Positions 44,084 to 53,028 of a DNA stretch of 64,000 nucleotides are shown one piece after another. Every line of letters starts with the position of its first letter. The stretch's first letter is position 1. The notes beneath the pieces are model-generated. The model saw only the letters and a list, made by a program, of their open reading frames with translations, searched no databases and was not told the DNA's origin. Source of the DNA: Actinoallomurus bryophytorum (GTDB lineage: Bacteria; Actinomycetota; Actinomycetes; Streptosporangiales; Streptosporangiaceae); contig NZ_VFOZ01000001.1 in assembly GCF_006716425.1 (NCBI RefSeq), forward strand, positions 7,068,001 through 7,132,000. The letters are read 5' to 3'. Made by a program: the position numbers and the translations under genes.

Positions 44084-44937
44084 ACGATGTCGATGTCGTC
44101 CTCGTCGCTGGCCCAGTCCGACACCGAGATGCGCATGAGACGATCTCCGCCCGGCCACTCGCCGCGAGCGCGTCGGCGAGACGACGGGCGAGCCGTACGG
44201 TCCGCTCGACCAGCTCGGCGACACCGTCACGTCCCAGCGACCGCAGCGTCGCGTAGACCCCCACTCCGCGGGTGCGGCGGGAGAACTCCGGGCCCCAGTC
44301 CATCGGGTCACGGGCGCCCGTCCCCTGTTCGAGGTAGGCGGCGTGCGTGCTCATCGCGGTGCGATGAGCGGCCGCGTTGCGGCAGATCGCGATGCCGCAG
44401 TCGTAGGCGTTGAGGAGCTTGTGCCCGTCGGTCGACCAGGAGTCGACCAGGAGTCGAGCCGGTCGAGCCCGGCCACCTGACCGGCCATGGCCGGAGAGGC
44501 GGCGGCCAGGAGCATCACCGCCCCGTCGACGTGGACCCAGGCCGGACTGCCGGCCGCCCGATGCGCGTCGATCAGGTCGGCCCCCGCGGCAAAGTCGTCG
44601 AAGGCGCCGGTGTTGACGTTGCCGCACTCCACCACCACAATCGTCGGGCCGTTGATCGCGCCGAGCGCCTGCTCGAGCACGTCGAGCCGCACGTTGTCCT
44701 GGTCGTCGCACGCGACAGTGACGACCGCCCGCTCGCCGAAGCCGAGGAACCGCAGCGCGCGCAGCACCGTGCGTGCGCACCGGCCTTGACCACCACCGTG
44801 ACGGGGGACGCACCCATGAGACCGTCGGCCTCGACGTCCCATCCAGCCGCGCATAGCACCTCGTGGCGGGCCGCGGCCAGGCAGATTAACGTCGCCATCT
44901 GCCCCCGGTGACGAACCCGAGCGAGCTGGTGGCCGGC
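44084..44937 (-). pseudogene. PLP-dependent decarboxylase remnant with several frameshifts
   Basis: Recognisable pieces in order: GQMATLICLAAARHEVL, ALRFLGFGERAVVTVACDDQ, HVDGAVMLLAAASPAMAG, TDGHKLLNAYDCGIAICRNA (PLP Lys), GVYATLRSLGRDGVAEL, RISVSDWASDEDDID. The frame changes near 44,906, 44,780, 44,440 and 44,110. The third is an 11-bp tandem duplication, GTCGACCAGGA at 44431 and 44442. The N-terminal third is missing and the C-terminus runs into an APH fragment. Confidence 0.78.
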
Positions 44938-44942
44938 TCTAC

Positions 44943-45932
44943 TCAGAATCGGACCTCGGCCTTCTCCTCGTCGGCCGCGAGCGGCGGCCGGAACCCGTGC
45001 AGCCGCCTCGCCGCCAGTGCGATCAGAGCGACGGACCCGAGGGCCAGCACGACGTTCACGACGTAGTCCCCGGTCGTCTTCGCGGCGGTCTCCGGGGTCA
45101 TGCCGAAACCGACCCAGGCGTAGGTCAGGATGGCACCCGCGGCCAGCCCGAGCCGATGACCGCGGCCCCATCCGCGCCGCCGGCACCAGCGGCTCGTCAC
45201 GGTGACCGTGACGACCAGCAGTGCGGTGGCCGCCGCGACGCTCCACCAGCCGGGGAGGTCGGCCGTGTTCAGGAACAGGCTCGCCGCCGCGAAGGCGACC
45301 ACGCCGACGACCCACGGTCTCGGGGCAGCGCCGTCGAGGAGGGCTCGCGGCCTGACACGGAAGGCCACGGCGACGAGTGCCACGATCGCGACGACCGTGG
45401 CGATGAGTTGCCCGGGCCGGGCGAAGAAGTGCTCGTCGTTGTAGCTGCCCCACATGACCACGGCCGTGCCCAGGGTGAAGATCGCGGCTGTGACGCCGAG
45501 ACCGGTACGGCCCAGCCACGGCGTCTCGGCTCGCTCGGGGAACAGCGCCTCGACCAGGGCGATACCGGCGTTGGTGCTCCAGACTGCGTGCATCGTCAAG
45601 ACGCCGATGGTCAGCCAGCCGCCCATGCCCAGGGCGGGGATGTAGGTGGCGCCCATCTCGTCGTGTCCGGCGTAGAAGTGGTTGAACAGCATCTGGTCCG
45701 CCAGCCCCTCCTCTACCAGCCCGTACGCGACGCCGAGGATGAGCATGGTCACCGGCCCGCGCCCGGCACGGCGGGTCACCTCACGGATGAGCAGGGCGCC
45801 CCCGCCGTACATCGGAGCGAGCACCGGCAGGAACAGCGGCAGCTGGGAGAAGGCGAGATTGCCGAGCAGCAGTTCCCCCACGGCCGGGGCGAGGAGAAAC
45901 AGCGCGATGGCGGGCAGGCAACGCTTGAGCAT
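44943..45932 (-). CDS. Polytopic membrane protein of unknown function
   Basis: 329 residues with about nine hydrophobic helices. Conserved-looking polar stretch GLVEEGLADQMLFNHFYAGH after the second or third helix, and MWGSYNDEHFFARPGQL between middle helices. The EE in the former recalls CPBP-type intramembrane proteases, but the other motifs of that family are not evident. Intact, flanked by decayed genes. No family recognised. Confidence 0.65.
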   Translation of the reverse strand: MLKRCLPAIALFLLAPAVGELLLGNLAFSQLPLFLPVLAPMYGGGALLIREVTRRAGRGPVTMLILGVAYGLVEEGLADQMLFNHFYAGHDEMGATYIPALGMGGWLTIGVLTMHAVWSTNAGIALVEALFPERAETPWLGRTGLGVTAAIFTLGTAVVMWGSYNDEHFFARPGQLIATVVAIVALVAVAFRVRPRALLDGAAPRPWVVGVVAFAAASLFLNTADLPGWWSVAAATALLVVTVTVTSRWCRRRGWGRGHRLGLAAGAILTYAWVGFGMTPETAAKTTGDYVVNVVLALGSVALIALAARRLHGFRPPLAADEEKAEVRF

Positions 45933-46042
45933 GGGATCGAGCCTGCCCGCCCGGCGACGACGCCGGCAGCGGCCGAAGGTCTATGGGCAACGTCCATCGG
46001 TCGGTATCCGAGGGCCGTTCGCGTGGTCGGCCGGTGGTGCCG

Positions 46043-47071
46043 TCATCTGCTGCCGGCGTTACCCAGACCGCTCCCGCCGAGAGTCACGCTCGCGACAATG
46101 GCCTTGTGGTCCGAGCAGGGATGGGGATAGAGGACCCACCAGGGGGGTTCGAAGGCGTTCTCGACCCGGCAGATGCCCGGATCCACGATCGCCGTTCCGA
46201 GCGCGTTCCGTGCGAAGTGGCCACTGCTCACGAAGGCATAATCGAGCTTTCCTCCGGCCTCGGTGGGAATGCCATGGTTCGGCGAATCCATGTCGGCCTC
46301 GTAGAACGGCCCGGAACCGCCGGCGCTCGGGTCGTACATGGTCCCGAGCAGCTCGTTCGGAGTGGCGTTGAAATCGCCGAGAAGCAGGTACGGATGGGCG
46401 GCGATGTCACTGCCGTAGGTCGCGACGAACTGCTGCGCCTCGATGACCGCGGCGGGATGGCTCTGCGCCAGGTGGAAAGAACAGGTCCGGACGTTCTGAG
46501 TGAGGTGGAGCGTCATGCACGCACCGCCGCGGCTGGTACGGCCGCTGACGATGTGGCCGGTGTCCTCATCGAAGTAGATGTCGGCCGGGTCACTTGCCGG
46601 CACCATGCTGAGCAGGGCGTTCCCCGCGTACGATCCACCGCTGAGCACACATGCCGGTGAGAGCTGGGTCTGGTTGAACTTCCAGGCCTGCACCTGGATG
46701 CCGGCGTCCGCGAGCCTTTCCCGCAGATAGTCGATCTGGCTGTCGCACGCCTCATTCACCGAGATGACCGATGGCCGCCAGGCCGACGCGAAGCTCGCGA
46801 GCCGGTCGACGACGGCGAGCGAGCCATAATTGTTCGGCTGGTTCGGATTGCCGTCGTGCGTCGTCGCACCCGCGATGTTCCAGTCCAGGGCGTAGAACTG
46901 TTGCCCCACGGCCTGGGCCGCGAGCGACGAGCGCCCGTCCGCGACCGCGTGCGCACCGGCACTGGACAGCAGTAATGCCACGACCGAGCCGATGACCGTC
47001 GCGAGACGCGTCGACCGCCGCTTCCGCCTGAACGAACAGAATCTCCCCTGGTCATGACGGCTCAATGCCAT
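46043..47071 (-). CDS. Secreted endonuclease/exonuclease/phosphatase-family protein
   Basis: 342 residues from the ATG with GAGGAGG upstream (ATG at 47071; an earlier in-frame GTG/ATG exists at 47128). N-terminal Sec signal about 20-45 (LATVIGSVVALLLSSAGAHA). EEP-fold signatures: LDWNIAGATTHDGN, VISVNEACDSQIDYLRERL, LLLGDFNATPNELLG (metal-binding Asp/Asn), KLDYAFVSSGHF and CSDHKAIVASV (catalytic SDH). It acts outside the cell on a phosphodiester or phosphoester; substrate unknown. Confidence 0.85.
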   Translation of the reverse strand: MALSRHDQGRFCSFRRKRRSTRLATVIGSVVALLLSSAGAHAVADGRSSLAAQAVGQQFYALDWNIAGATTHDGNPNQPNNYGSLAVVDRLASFASAWRPSVISVNEACDSQIDYLRERLADAGIQVQAWKFNQTQLSPACVLSGGSYAGNALLSMVPASDPADIYFDEDTGHIVSGRTSRGGACMTLHLTQNVRTCSFHLAQSHPAAVIEAQQFVATYGSDIAAHPYLLLGDFNATPNELLGTMYDPSAGGSGPFYEADMDSPNHGIPTEAGGKLDYAFVSSGHFARNALGTAIVDPGICRVENAFEPPWWVLYPHPCSDHKAIVASVTLGGSGLGNAGSR

Positions 47072-47239
47072 CACTGCCCTCCTCGCCGATCCATTCGCGG
47101 CAGAACACTTATTCGCGCTCTCGCGCACCGAAATTAGAACAGGGAGAAAAGCGAGAATGCGTTTCCTGACCCGACCTGGCCATTTTTCCGGCGACGGTCG
47201 TCACCGCTACCGACGGCGGCCGGTCGCCGGGCTCCTGAG

Positions 47240-48439
47240 ATGCTCGGCATGGAGAGCCGACTCCACGACGTGGCGCCAGGTGTCTGTACCGGATCGCTCG
47301 ACGGTGAGGAGGAGAGCTACGCCTCGTACGGCGTTCGCAGTGTCGAGGACCCCGTCCCGGTCGACGAGGACACGCTGTTCCGCGTCGCCTCCATCGGCAA
47401 GCTGGGCACCGGCACTCTGCTCGTCCGTCTGGGGGTCGGTATCGACACCGCCGTACGCGACCATCTGCCGGACTTCCGGCTGGCCGATCCGGCGGTCGCC
47501 GAGCGGGTCACCGTACGCGATCTCCTCACGCACCGAGCCGGTTTCGCGCCCGACCACGCCATGGCCCGGCCGGCCGGCGAACTGGACGACGGCGCGCTCG
47601 CACGGGCGGTGACGGACCTGGCCGACGCTCCGCAGCTCTTCCCGCTGCGCCGCTTCTACGGGTACAACGCGGGCTTCGTCATCCTGGCCCGCATCGCCTA
47701 GCTCGTGGCGGGCGAGCCGTACGAGCACACCGCGCGTCGTCTCGTGTTCGAGCCGGCGGGCATGCGGCGCTCGACGTTCTTCACCGACGAGGCGATCACC
47801 CATCCGGTCGCGCTCGGCCACGACGGCACGCCGTCGCGGGTCGTACGGCCCTGGGGGCGGTCGCGGGCTCGCAACGGTGCGGGCGGGCTGATGACCACGG
47901 CGCGGGATCTGCTCGCGTTCGTCCGGCACATCACGGCCGAGCCGCGGCCGAGCTGAGAGCCGCTCGCCGACGGCGTGGGCGCCGGTGAGCACGTGGGTGT
48001 CGCCTGGAACATCCGCGACCTGCCCGGCGGAGGCCGGGCGGTCGGGCATGCGGGTCTCACCCGCGGTTACGCCGCGAACCTGACCGTCCTTCCGGACAGC
48101 GGGCGGGCGTTCGTGGTCCTCGCCAACTCCGAGCTCGCCGGGCCGGCTCTCGCGGCGGCGACCGATGCCGCGCTCGGCCTGCCCGCCGACCCGCGACCCG
48201 CCTACGTCCGGGCACCGGACGCGCGCGCCCACCTCGGCGTCTACACCGACGAGGTGGACGAGATCCGGGTCGACGCCGTCGGTGACGGTGTGGTGCTGGC
48301 CGGCGCCGACACGGGACGCGTGCGGTTCGTCGGTCCCGACGAGGGGCGCGGCGAGCACGGCCTCCTCGTCCGCTTCATCCGCGATGGCGGAGAGGTCGCC
48401 TGGCTCCGTCTCGGCGGAAGAATCCTCAGGAAGATCTAG
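47240..48439 (+). pseudogene. Serine hydrolase (beta-lactamase-like) with two in-frame stops
   Basis: One reading frame runs through: RVASIGKLGTGTLLVRLG (SxxK serine), VTVRDLLTHRAGF, RRFYGYNAGFVILARIA-stop-LVAGEPYEHTARRLVFE, NGAGGLMTTARDLLAFVRH, stop at 47954, then GHAGLTRGYAANLTVLPDS. The stops are TAG at 47699-47701 and TGA at 47954-47956; each is one substitution from a sense codon. Homology continues on both sides. About eight residues are also missing after TGTLLVRL relative to the family. Confidence 0.8.
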
Positions 48440-48732
48440 CCCGGGGGAGCGCCCCCCCGGACCCCCCGATGTGAGGGGCTCCGCCCCCACGCCCCCCAAC
48501 GGGCTGGGGTCGGATGAAGAGTTCGCGGCGCTGTTCGTACACCGGCTACCACCTCACGGCCGCTGTGACGAGGCTTTCCAGGGAAGCGCGGACTGCTGGC
48601 CAGCCGCAGGTTTTCAGTAGGTGGGCGGGGTGGCGAACAGCCGGTTCGGCGGGGATGGCCTCTAGCTTCCTGCTAGTAGGTCCGCGGCCCCGTGGCGTTC
48701 GCGGTACGTGTCGTGATCATGTAGCGTGCTCC
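48440..48732. other. Intergenic, C/G-rich inverted sequence after the serine hydrolase remnant
   Basis: Contains GGGGGAGCGCCCCCCC and GGGGCTCCGCCCCC (about 48,440-48,500), a stem-rich stretch typical of actinomycete terminators. No gene seen. Confidence 0.4.
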
Positions 48733-48806
48733 TGCGCGGTGGAGCAGTTCGGTAGCTCGCTGGGCTCATAACCCAGAGGTCGCCGGTTCAAGTCCGGCTC
48801 GCGCCA
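48733..48806 (+). tRNA. Initiator tRNA-fMet (CAT)
   Basis: Anticodon arm CTGGG-CTCATAA-CCCAG with the three G:C pairs of initiators; A11-U24 pair in the D stem; 1-72 is a U.C mismatch. All three are initiator hallmarks. T loop GGTTCAAGTCC. No CCA encoded (A73 then CT). 74 nt. Confidence 0.88.
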
Positions 48807-48999
48807 CTCATGGCAGGGCAAGGCCCTCGTCCTTTCAAAGGACGGGGGCCGATGCATTTGGCGGCTGGGCCGGTGGCGATTCAAAGGCCACCTACGCCGT
48901 GTCGAGCGAACGGCGGGCGGACATCGCCACCGGATGCGCCGAGTGGCGCCGGTCTCCGTCAGAAGAGCGAGCCGTTTACGGCTGTGCGGTAGGGGTTCG

Positions 49000-49378
49000 G
49001 CGCTCGATGCGTAGGGCTTCAGGTCTCCGGAGATGTGAAACGACCGAGTCGCGTAGCTGCATGAGCGCTTGGGCGGCTCCACGAGGTCATGGCCGCGTGT
49101 AGTGGCGACGCTCTCCTCGGCCTTGATGGCGTGGTCGACATCGGCGATGAGGGGGTGCAACGCCGCCAATTGCGCGTCCAAACGATGTCGTTCAGGTTCC
49201 GGAGCAGGTCAGTGAAGACGTCCAGGGCGCGTACCGCCAGGTCGACGCGGCGAGAGCGCCGCCACTTCTGTTGTTCCAGAAGCGTCGTGCCGCCGAAGGT
49301 CATCGCTACTCCGGACAGCGCGGTGATCGCGGGCAGTATCTGGCTCCGCAGGTCGGACATGACATCGGACTCTTCCAC
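49000..49378 (-). pseudogene. Small membrane-protein gene broken by a frameshift
   Basis: First frame reads RSQILPAITALSGVAMTFGG ... VDLAVRALDVFTDLLRNLND; the continuation DAQLAALHPLIADVDHAIKA lies in another frame after one-base change near 49,160. It was probably a single gene with one membrane helix and a helical tail. No family recognised. Confidence 0.45.
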
Positions 49379-49538
49379 GCTCGTCGAGTAGCCCGCATGG
49401 ACTCCCCAGCTCGTACCGCGGGGTGTCCGCGGTTCGCCCTAACGTCATTTCATGCAGTGAGGAGTGCGGTGATCTGGAGCAGCCGGCCTGCAAGAGCCCG
49501 GCTAAAGGCCGACTTATCCTCGTCGCATTCGGCCGGTA

Positions 49539-49937
49539 TCATCCGGCGATCAGTACCGCAGCCAGTGCCAGCGCGCCGGGGACGGCCTGGACGTAGAGGA
49601 TTTTGCGGGAGGCGGTCGCGGTCCCGTACACCCCTGCCACGATGACGCAGCACAGGAAGAAGACCTTGGCCTGGAATCCTGTCGAGCCGGTGGCGATGAG
49701 GCCCCAGACCAGACCGGCGGCGAGGAAGCCGTTGTAGAGCCCCTGGTTGGCGGCCAGCGGGGCGGTGATCCGTGCCGACTCCTCGTCCAGGCCGAACGCG
49801 GAGCGACCGCGCGGGCGCTGCCAAAGGAACATCTCCAAGACCAGGAAGCAGACGTGCAGCGCCGCCACCACGCCGACCAGAACACCCGCGATGACCGCCA
49901 CTTGCGCCCGCTCCTGCCGTTCGAGAGACGCGTGCAC
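49539..49937 (-). CDS. DUF1304 membrane protein
   Basis: 132 residues with four membrane helices. Family-type start VLVGVVAALHVCFLVLEMFL then WQRPRGRSAFGL, ANQGLYNGFLAAGLVWGLIA and KVFFLCCVIVAGVYGTATAS. DUF1304 function is unknown. Start could be one of several codons; the ATG is used. Confidence 0.8.
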   Translation of the reverse strand: MHASLERQERAQVAVIAGVLVGVVAALHVCFLVLEMFLWQRPRGRSAFGLDEESARITAPLAANQGLYNGFLAAGLVWGLIATGSTGFQAKVFFLCCVIVAGVYGTATASRKILYVQAVPGALALAAVLIAG

Positions 49938-50086
49938 CCGATGGCGTCGCGTACATCGGCAACGTACAGAAGATCATGGACACGTTCAAAGGTGTCGTTA
50001 TCGCCTCAAGGGAGCGGACGTGTGACCAGTCGTGATCTCCGCATCAACCAGGTGATACCTCCCGTAGGCGACCCGTCGCAGCGTGG

Positions 50087-50914
50087 CTACCGGTAGTCGT
50101 CGGTGAGCGTGGCGAACGTGTCCAGCAGGCGTAGAGTCTCGGCCTCCGGTTCGGTCGGCAGCGAAAGTGCCAGGCGGTCGGCTCCCGCGTCCGCGTAGGC
50201 GGTGATGAGTTCGGAGCGGGGTGGCACGGACGCCACGATGACCGGCACCTTCCCGGCTACCTCGGTCAGCCGGTTCAGCTGGGGCCGCGCCTGGGCCGGG
50301 TCGTCGACCGAGTGCGGCATCCAACCATCACCGTGTGCGGCCACCCTGGTCAGCGCCGCCTTGCCGTCACCGCCGATGTAGAGGGGCGGATGTGGCTGCT
50401 GTACCGGCTTGGGCCAGGAGAAGATCGGGTCGAAGTCGACGTACTCGCCGTGGAACTCGGCCTCGTCCCTGGCCCAGATTTCCTTGATCGCGGCCAGCCG
50501 TTCGTTCAGCAGCGTCCCCCGTGTGCGGGGATCCGTGCCGTGATTGCGCATCTCCTCATGGTTCCAGCCCGTGCCCACGCCGAAGATCACTCGGCCGCTG
50601 GACAGCAGGTCCAGGCTGGCGACCTCCTTGGCGGTGTGGATCACGTCGCGCTGGGCCAGCAGGGCTATCCCGGTTCCCAGCAGCAGGTCGTCGGTCTCCG
50701 TCGCGGCCGCCGTCAGCGCGACGAACGGGTCGAGCGTGCGGTAGTACACCCTGGGCAGTTCGCCGCCCATGAGGAACGGCGTCTCTCGCTTCACCGGGAC
50801 GTGGCTGTGCTCGTGCAGGAAGAGCGAGTCGAAACCGCGCTCCTCCAACGCCCTGGCGAGCGGCACAGGCCGGATGCCCTCGTCCGTGATGAACGTCGTG
50901 ACACCAACCTTCAT
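50087..50914 (-). CDS. F420-dependent LLM-class oxidoreductase
   Basis: 275 residues, luciferase-like TIM barrel of the short F420-type. MKVGVTTFITDEGIRPVPLA, DSLFLHEHSHVPV, GTGIALLAQRDVIHTAKEVA, SLDLLSSGRVIFGVGTGWNH, EEMRNHGTDPRTR, SWPKPVQQPHPPLYIGGDGK. It uses reduced or oxidised F420 on an unknown substrate. The fragment at 13034-13349 is a close relative. Confidence 0.88.
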   Translation of the reverse strand: MKVGVTTFITDEGIRPVPLARALEERGFDSLFLHEHSHVPVKRETPFLMGGELPRVYYRTLDPFVALTAAATETDDLLLGTGIALLAQRDVIHTAKEVASLDLLSSGRVIFGVGTGWNHEEMRNHGTDPRTRGTLLNERLAAIKEIWARDEAEFHGEYVDFDPIFSWPKPVQQPHPPLYIGGDGKAALTRVAAHGDGWMPHSVDDPAQARPQLNRLTEVAGKVPVIVASVPPRSELITAYADAGADRLALSLPTEPEAETLRLLDTFATLTDDYR

Positions 50915-51105
50915 GACTTCAGTGAAACACGCTCCGCGTGCCGTCGCTCGCCAGGGGTGAGCCGAAGCCGTGAACAGTGCCGCGCGTACTGTGAGTACGT
51001 GAGGATAGGGCTATTGGACGCGCTATCTCATGAGGTATCCGCGGCTGTGTACATCGGCGCATTATAAGAGCTCGCAAGTGTCGTCCCCCAGAAGGGACCT
51101 ACTCC

Positions 51106-51741
51106 ATGTCGAGCGTGATTTATGAACCGGAAACCACGGGCCTGGTCCTGATCGACACCGTGAACGATATCTTCTCCGAGGGCGGAAAAGGATACCCACT
51201 CTTCAAGGACGAGTTCGCGCGGATCGGCGTTCTGGAGAATCTCGGACGCCTGCTCGCGGGGGCACGCGAACGACGGATGCCGGTCTTTTTCTGCCCGATG
51301 TCCTACACCGAAGAGGACTTCACGACCTGGAGGCATCTATCCGGCATCCATCAGGAGATGTACGAGAAGCGCATGTTCGAGGCCGGCAGCTGGGGCGCTG
51401 ATTTCCACCCCCGGCTGGGCCCGCGCCCCGGCGAGATCACGATCGTCCCGCACAAGAACATCGACGTGATGGCGAACACCGACCTCGACGTCCAGCTACG
51501 TCAGCACGGCGTCGAGTACGTCGCGGTCGGCGGGATGATCGGCACCCTGTGCGTGGAGTCGACGGTGCGCAGTGCGATGGAGCGCGGCTACCACGTGACG
51601 ACGTTCACGGACGCCACGGCCGCGATCGGTGGCGAGGACGCCTACGAGGCGATGGTGCGGCGCTACCGGCTGATCTCCCATGCCACACTCGACGTCGAGG
51701 AGTTCCTCGCCGCGAGCGGCAGGAGCGTCCGGCCGGGCTGA
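51106..51741 (+). CDS. Isochorismatase-family cysteine hydrolase
   Basis: 211 residues with the catalytic triad of the family: Asp in LVLIDTVNDIF, Lys in IVPHKNIDVMANTDLD, Cys in GGMIGTLCVESTVRSAMERG. The substrate is undetermined; homologues hydrolyse nicotinamide, isochorismate or carbamoyl compounds. RBS GAAGGGA lies 9 nt upstream. It converges with a DUF732-like gene. Confidence 0.87.
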   Translation: MSSVIYEPETTGLVLIDTVNDIFSEGGKGYPLFKDEFARIGVLENLGRLLAGARERRMPVFFCPMSYTEEDFTTWRHLSGIHQEMYEKRMFEAGSWGADFHPRLGPRPGEITIVPHKNIDVMANTDLDVQLRQHGVEYVAVGGMIGTLCVESTVRSAMERGYHVTTFTDATAAIGGEDAYEAMVRRYRLISHATLDVEEFLAASGRSVRPG

Positions 51742-51791
51742 CCTCGCCATCGACAGGTCGACGACACGCCACCGATCCCGGGCGACGCGCC

Positions 51792-52238
51792 CTAGCAGCC
51801 CCCATGCGTGCTGAGCCAGTCGTCGAGGAAGGTCTGGACGTGGTAGCTGTAGATGCCTCCGTCGGTCAGGTACTGATAGGCGTAGTCGTAGCCGGCTCCA
51901 CAGGTCGTGCGGCCGGCGTCGATCGCCCAGTCGTCCGGTGCTGAGATGCCGTCCCGGGCGATGGCGGACAGGAACTCCTCATCGGCGCCCCCGTAGTAGT
52001 AGTGCGGGCGGACGACGGTCCTGGGGACGATCTCGTGCTTGGTGACGGTGACACGGGGCCGCGGCTTGGTCGTCTTCGTGGGCGATGGTGTGGCCGCCTG
52101 GCTGGTCTGGGCGACGGGAGCGATCGGAGCGACCCTGCGGTCGGCCCCGGCGCTGATGGCCATGAACACCGCCACGAAGCCGAGCACTACGACCGCCATG
52201 GTGGTGGCACCGATCACGATCACGGTCTTGTTCTGCAT
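51792..52238 (-). CDS. Membrane-anchored or secreted DUF732-like protein
   Basis: 148 residues from ATG with GGAGG upstream. N-terminal helix (about 5-27, VIVIGATTMAVVVLGFVAVF) then a Pro/Thr-rich linker and a C-terminal helical domain DEEFLSAIARDGISAPDDWA ... YSYHVQTFLDDWLSTHGGC with two Cys (likely disulfide). DUF732 is a small exported actinobacterial family of unknown role. Confidence 0.68.
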   Translation of the reverse strand: MQNKTVIVIGATTMAVVVLGFVAVFMAISAGADRRVAPIAPVAQTSQAATPSPTKTTKPRPRVTVTKHEIVPRTVVRPHYYYGGADEEFLSAIARDGISAPDDWAIDAGRTTCGAGYDYAYQYLTDGGIYSYHVQTFLDDWLSTHGGC

Positions 52239-52849
52239 GTAGTCCTCCGTTGGACTCCTGCGAGGGGACCAGAACCCGAGCGCCCATCCCTCGTGCTGGG
52301 CGGGTCGGAGGCGCGCCGTAAAGGCGCGGTTCAGCGGTGGATCACTTTCAGCCGAGGCGGCGAACATCGTCTGGCTCGGTTATCAGAGGGCGACCGATTC
52401 CGTACGGATGACGGTGCTGCGGTCACCGAGAATTGCGAAAAAAGCGAGCAGAGGCGGGAGATGGCCCAGCATGACGTTGTCCGATATTCGCGATCATGCT
52501 TACGCTCCAAAGTTGATTGAGTGCCGAGCGTAAAACTTCGCGAGTCGGCATCACCAGCCCCGAACTCAGGGATGACCGAAATGTAGTGATTTTGGCCGAC
52601 ATCAAAAATGGATCTTCACTGGCCGCCGCCAGAGGGCTGACGGACTGCGACGACTGTACGAATTGCCCTTATCGCTGCGCCTTTCGCGCCATTTATTGCC
52701 AGCGGAAAATTGTCCCGGCAAAGGCACGGATAGAGGCGCCGGCGAGGGCCAGCCCCAAACGAATGCGTCTGCGCGGATGCGGGGGCGCGGTCGAACGCGG
52801 AAGGGGCCCGTGGGCAGAGGCGCGGGTTTCACGACCGCACGGCGGGTTC
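52239..52849. other. Intergenic region upstream of the galM promoter
   Basis: About 610 bp with no recognisable gene; open frames exist on both strands but have no family resemblance. Local sequence between 52,420 and 52,690 is AT-richer than average. Confidence 0.4.
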
Positions 52850-52916
52850 TTGACAGGCACTACGGCGGACTTTACCTTCAGGGCGCAGATCTCGAACATT
52901 GTTCGAAATATCGAAC
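52850..52916 (+). promoter_or_regulatory. Sigma-70-like promoter with three-half-site operator for the epimerase gene
   Basis: TTGACA (52850-52855), 17-bp spacer, TACCTT (52873-52878). Immediately downstream are TCGAAC (52892), GTTCGA (52901) and TCGAAC (52911), making two overlapping inverted repeats, TCGAAC-ATT-GTTCGA and GTTCGA-AATA-TCGAAC. Position from about +5 to +30 suggests a repressor site. Confidence 0.65.
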
Positions 52917-53028
52917 ACCTCGGCGGCACCAAGACCACGCCGCGACCACGGCAGGACGGATACCGCCCGATCGGGGGCGGGCGGCGGATGCGCATCCCTG
53001 TGATGCATAGCCCGAGAAAGGACCGAGC

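Noticed and set aside
44943-45932. CPBP-type intramembrane protease
   Set aside because: Only an EE pair resembles it; the other conserved motifs are not visible.
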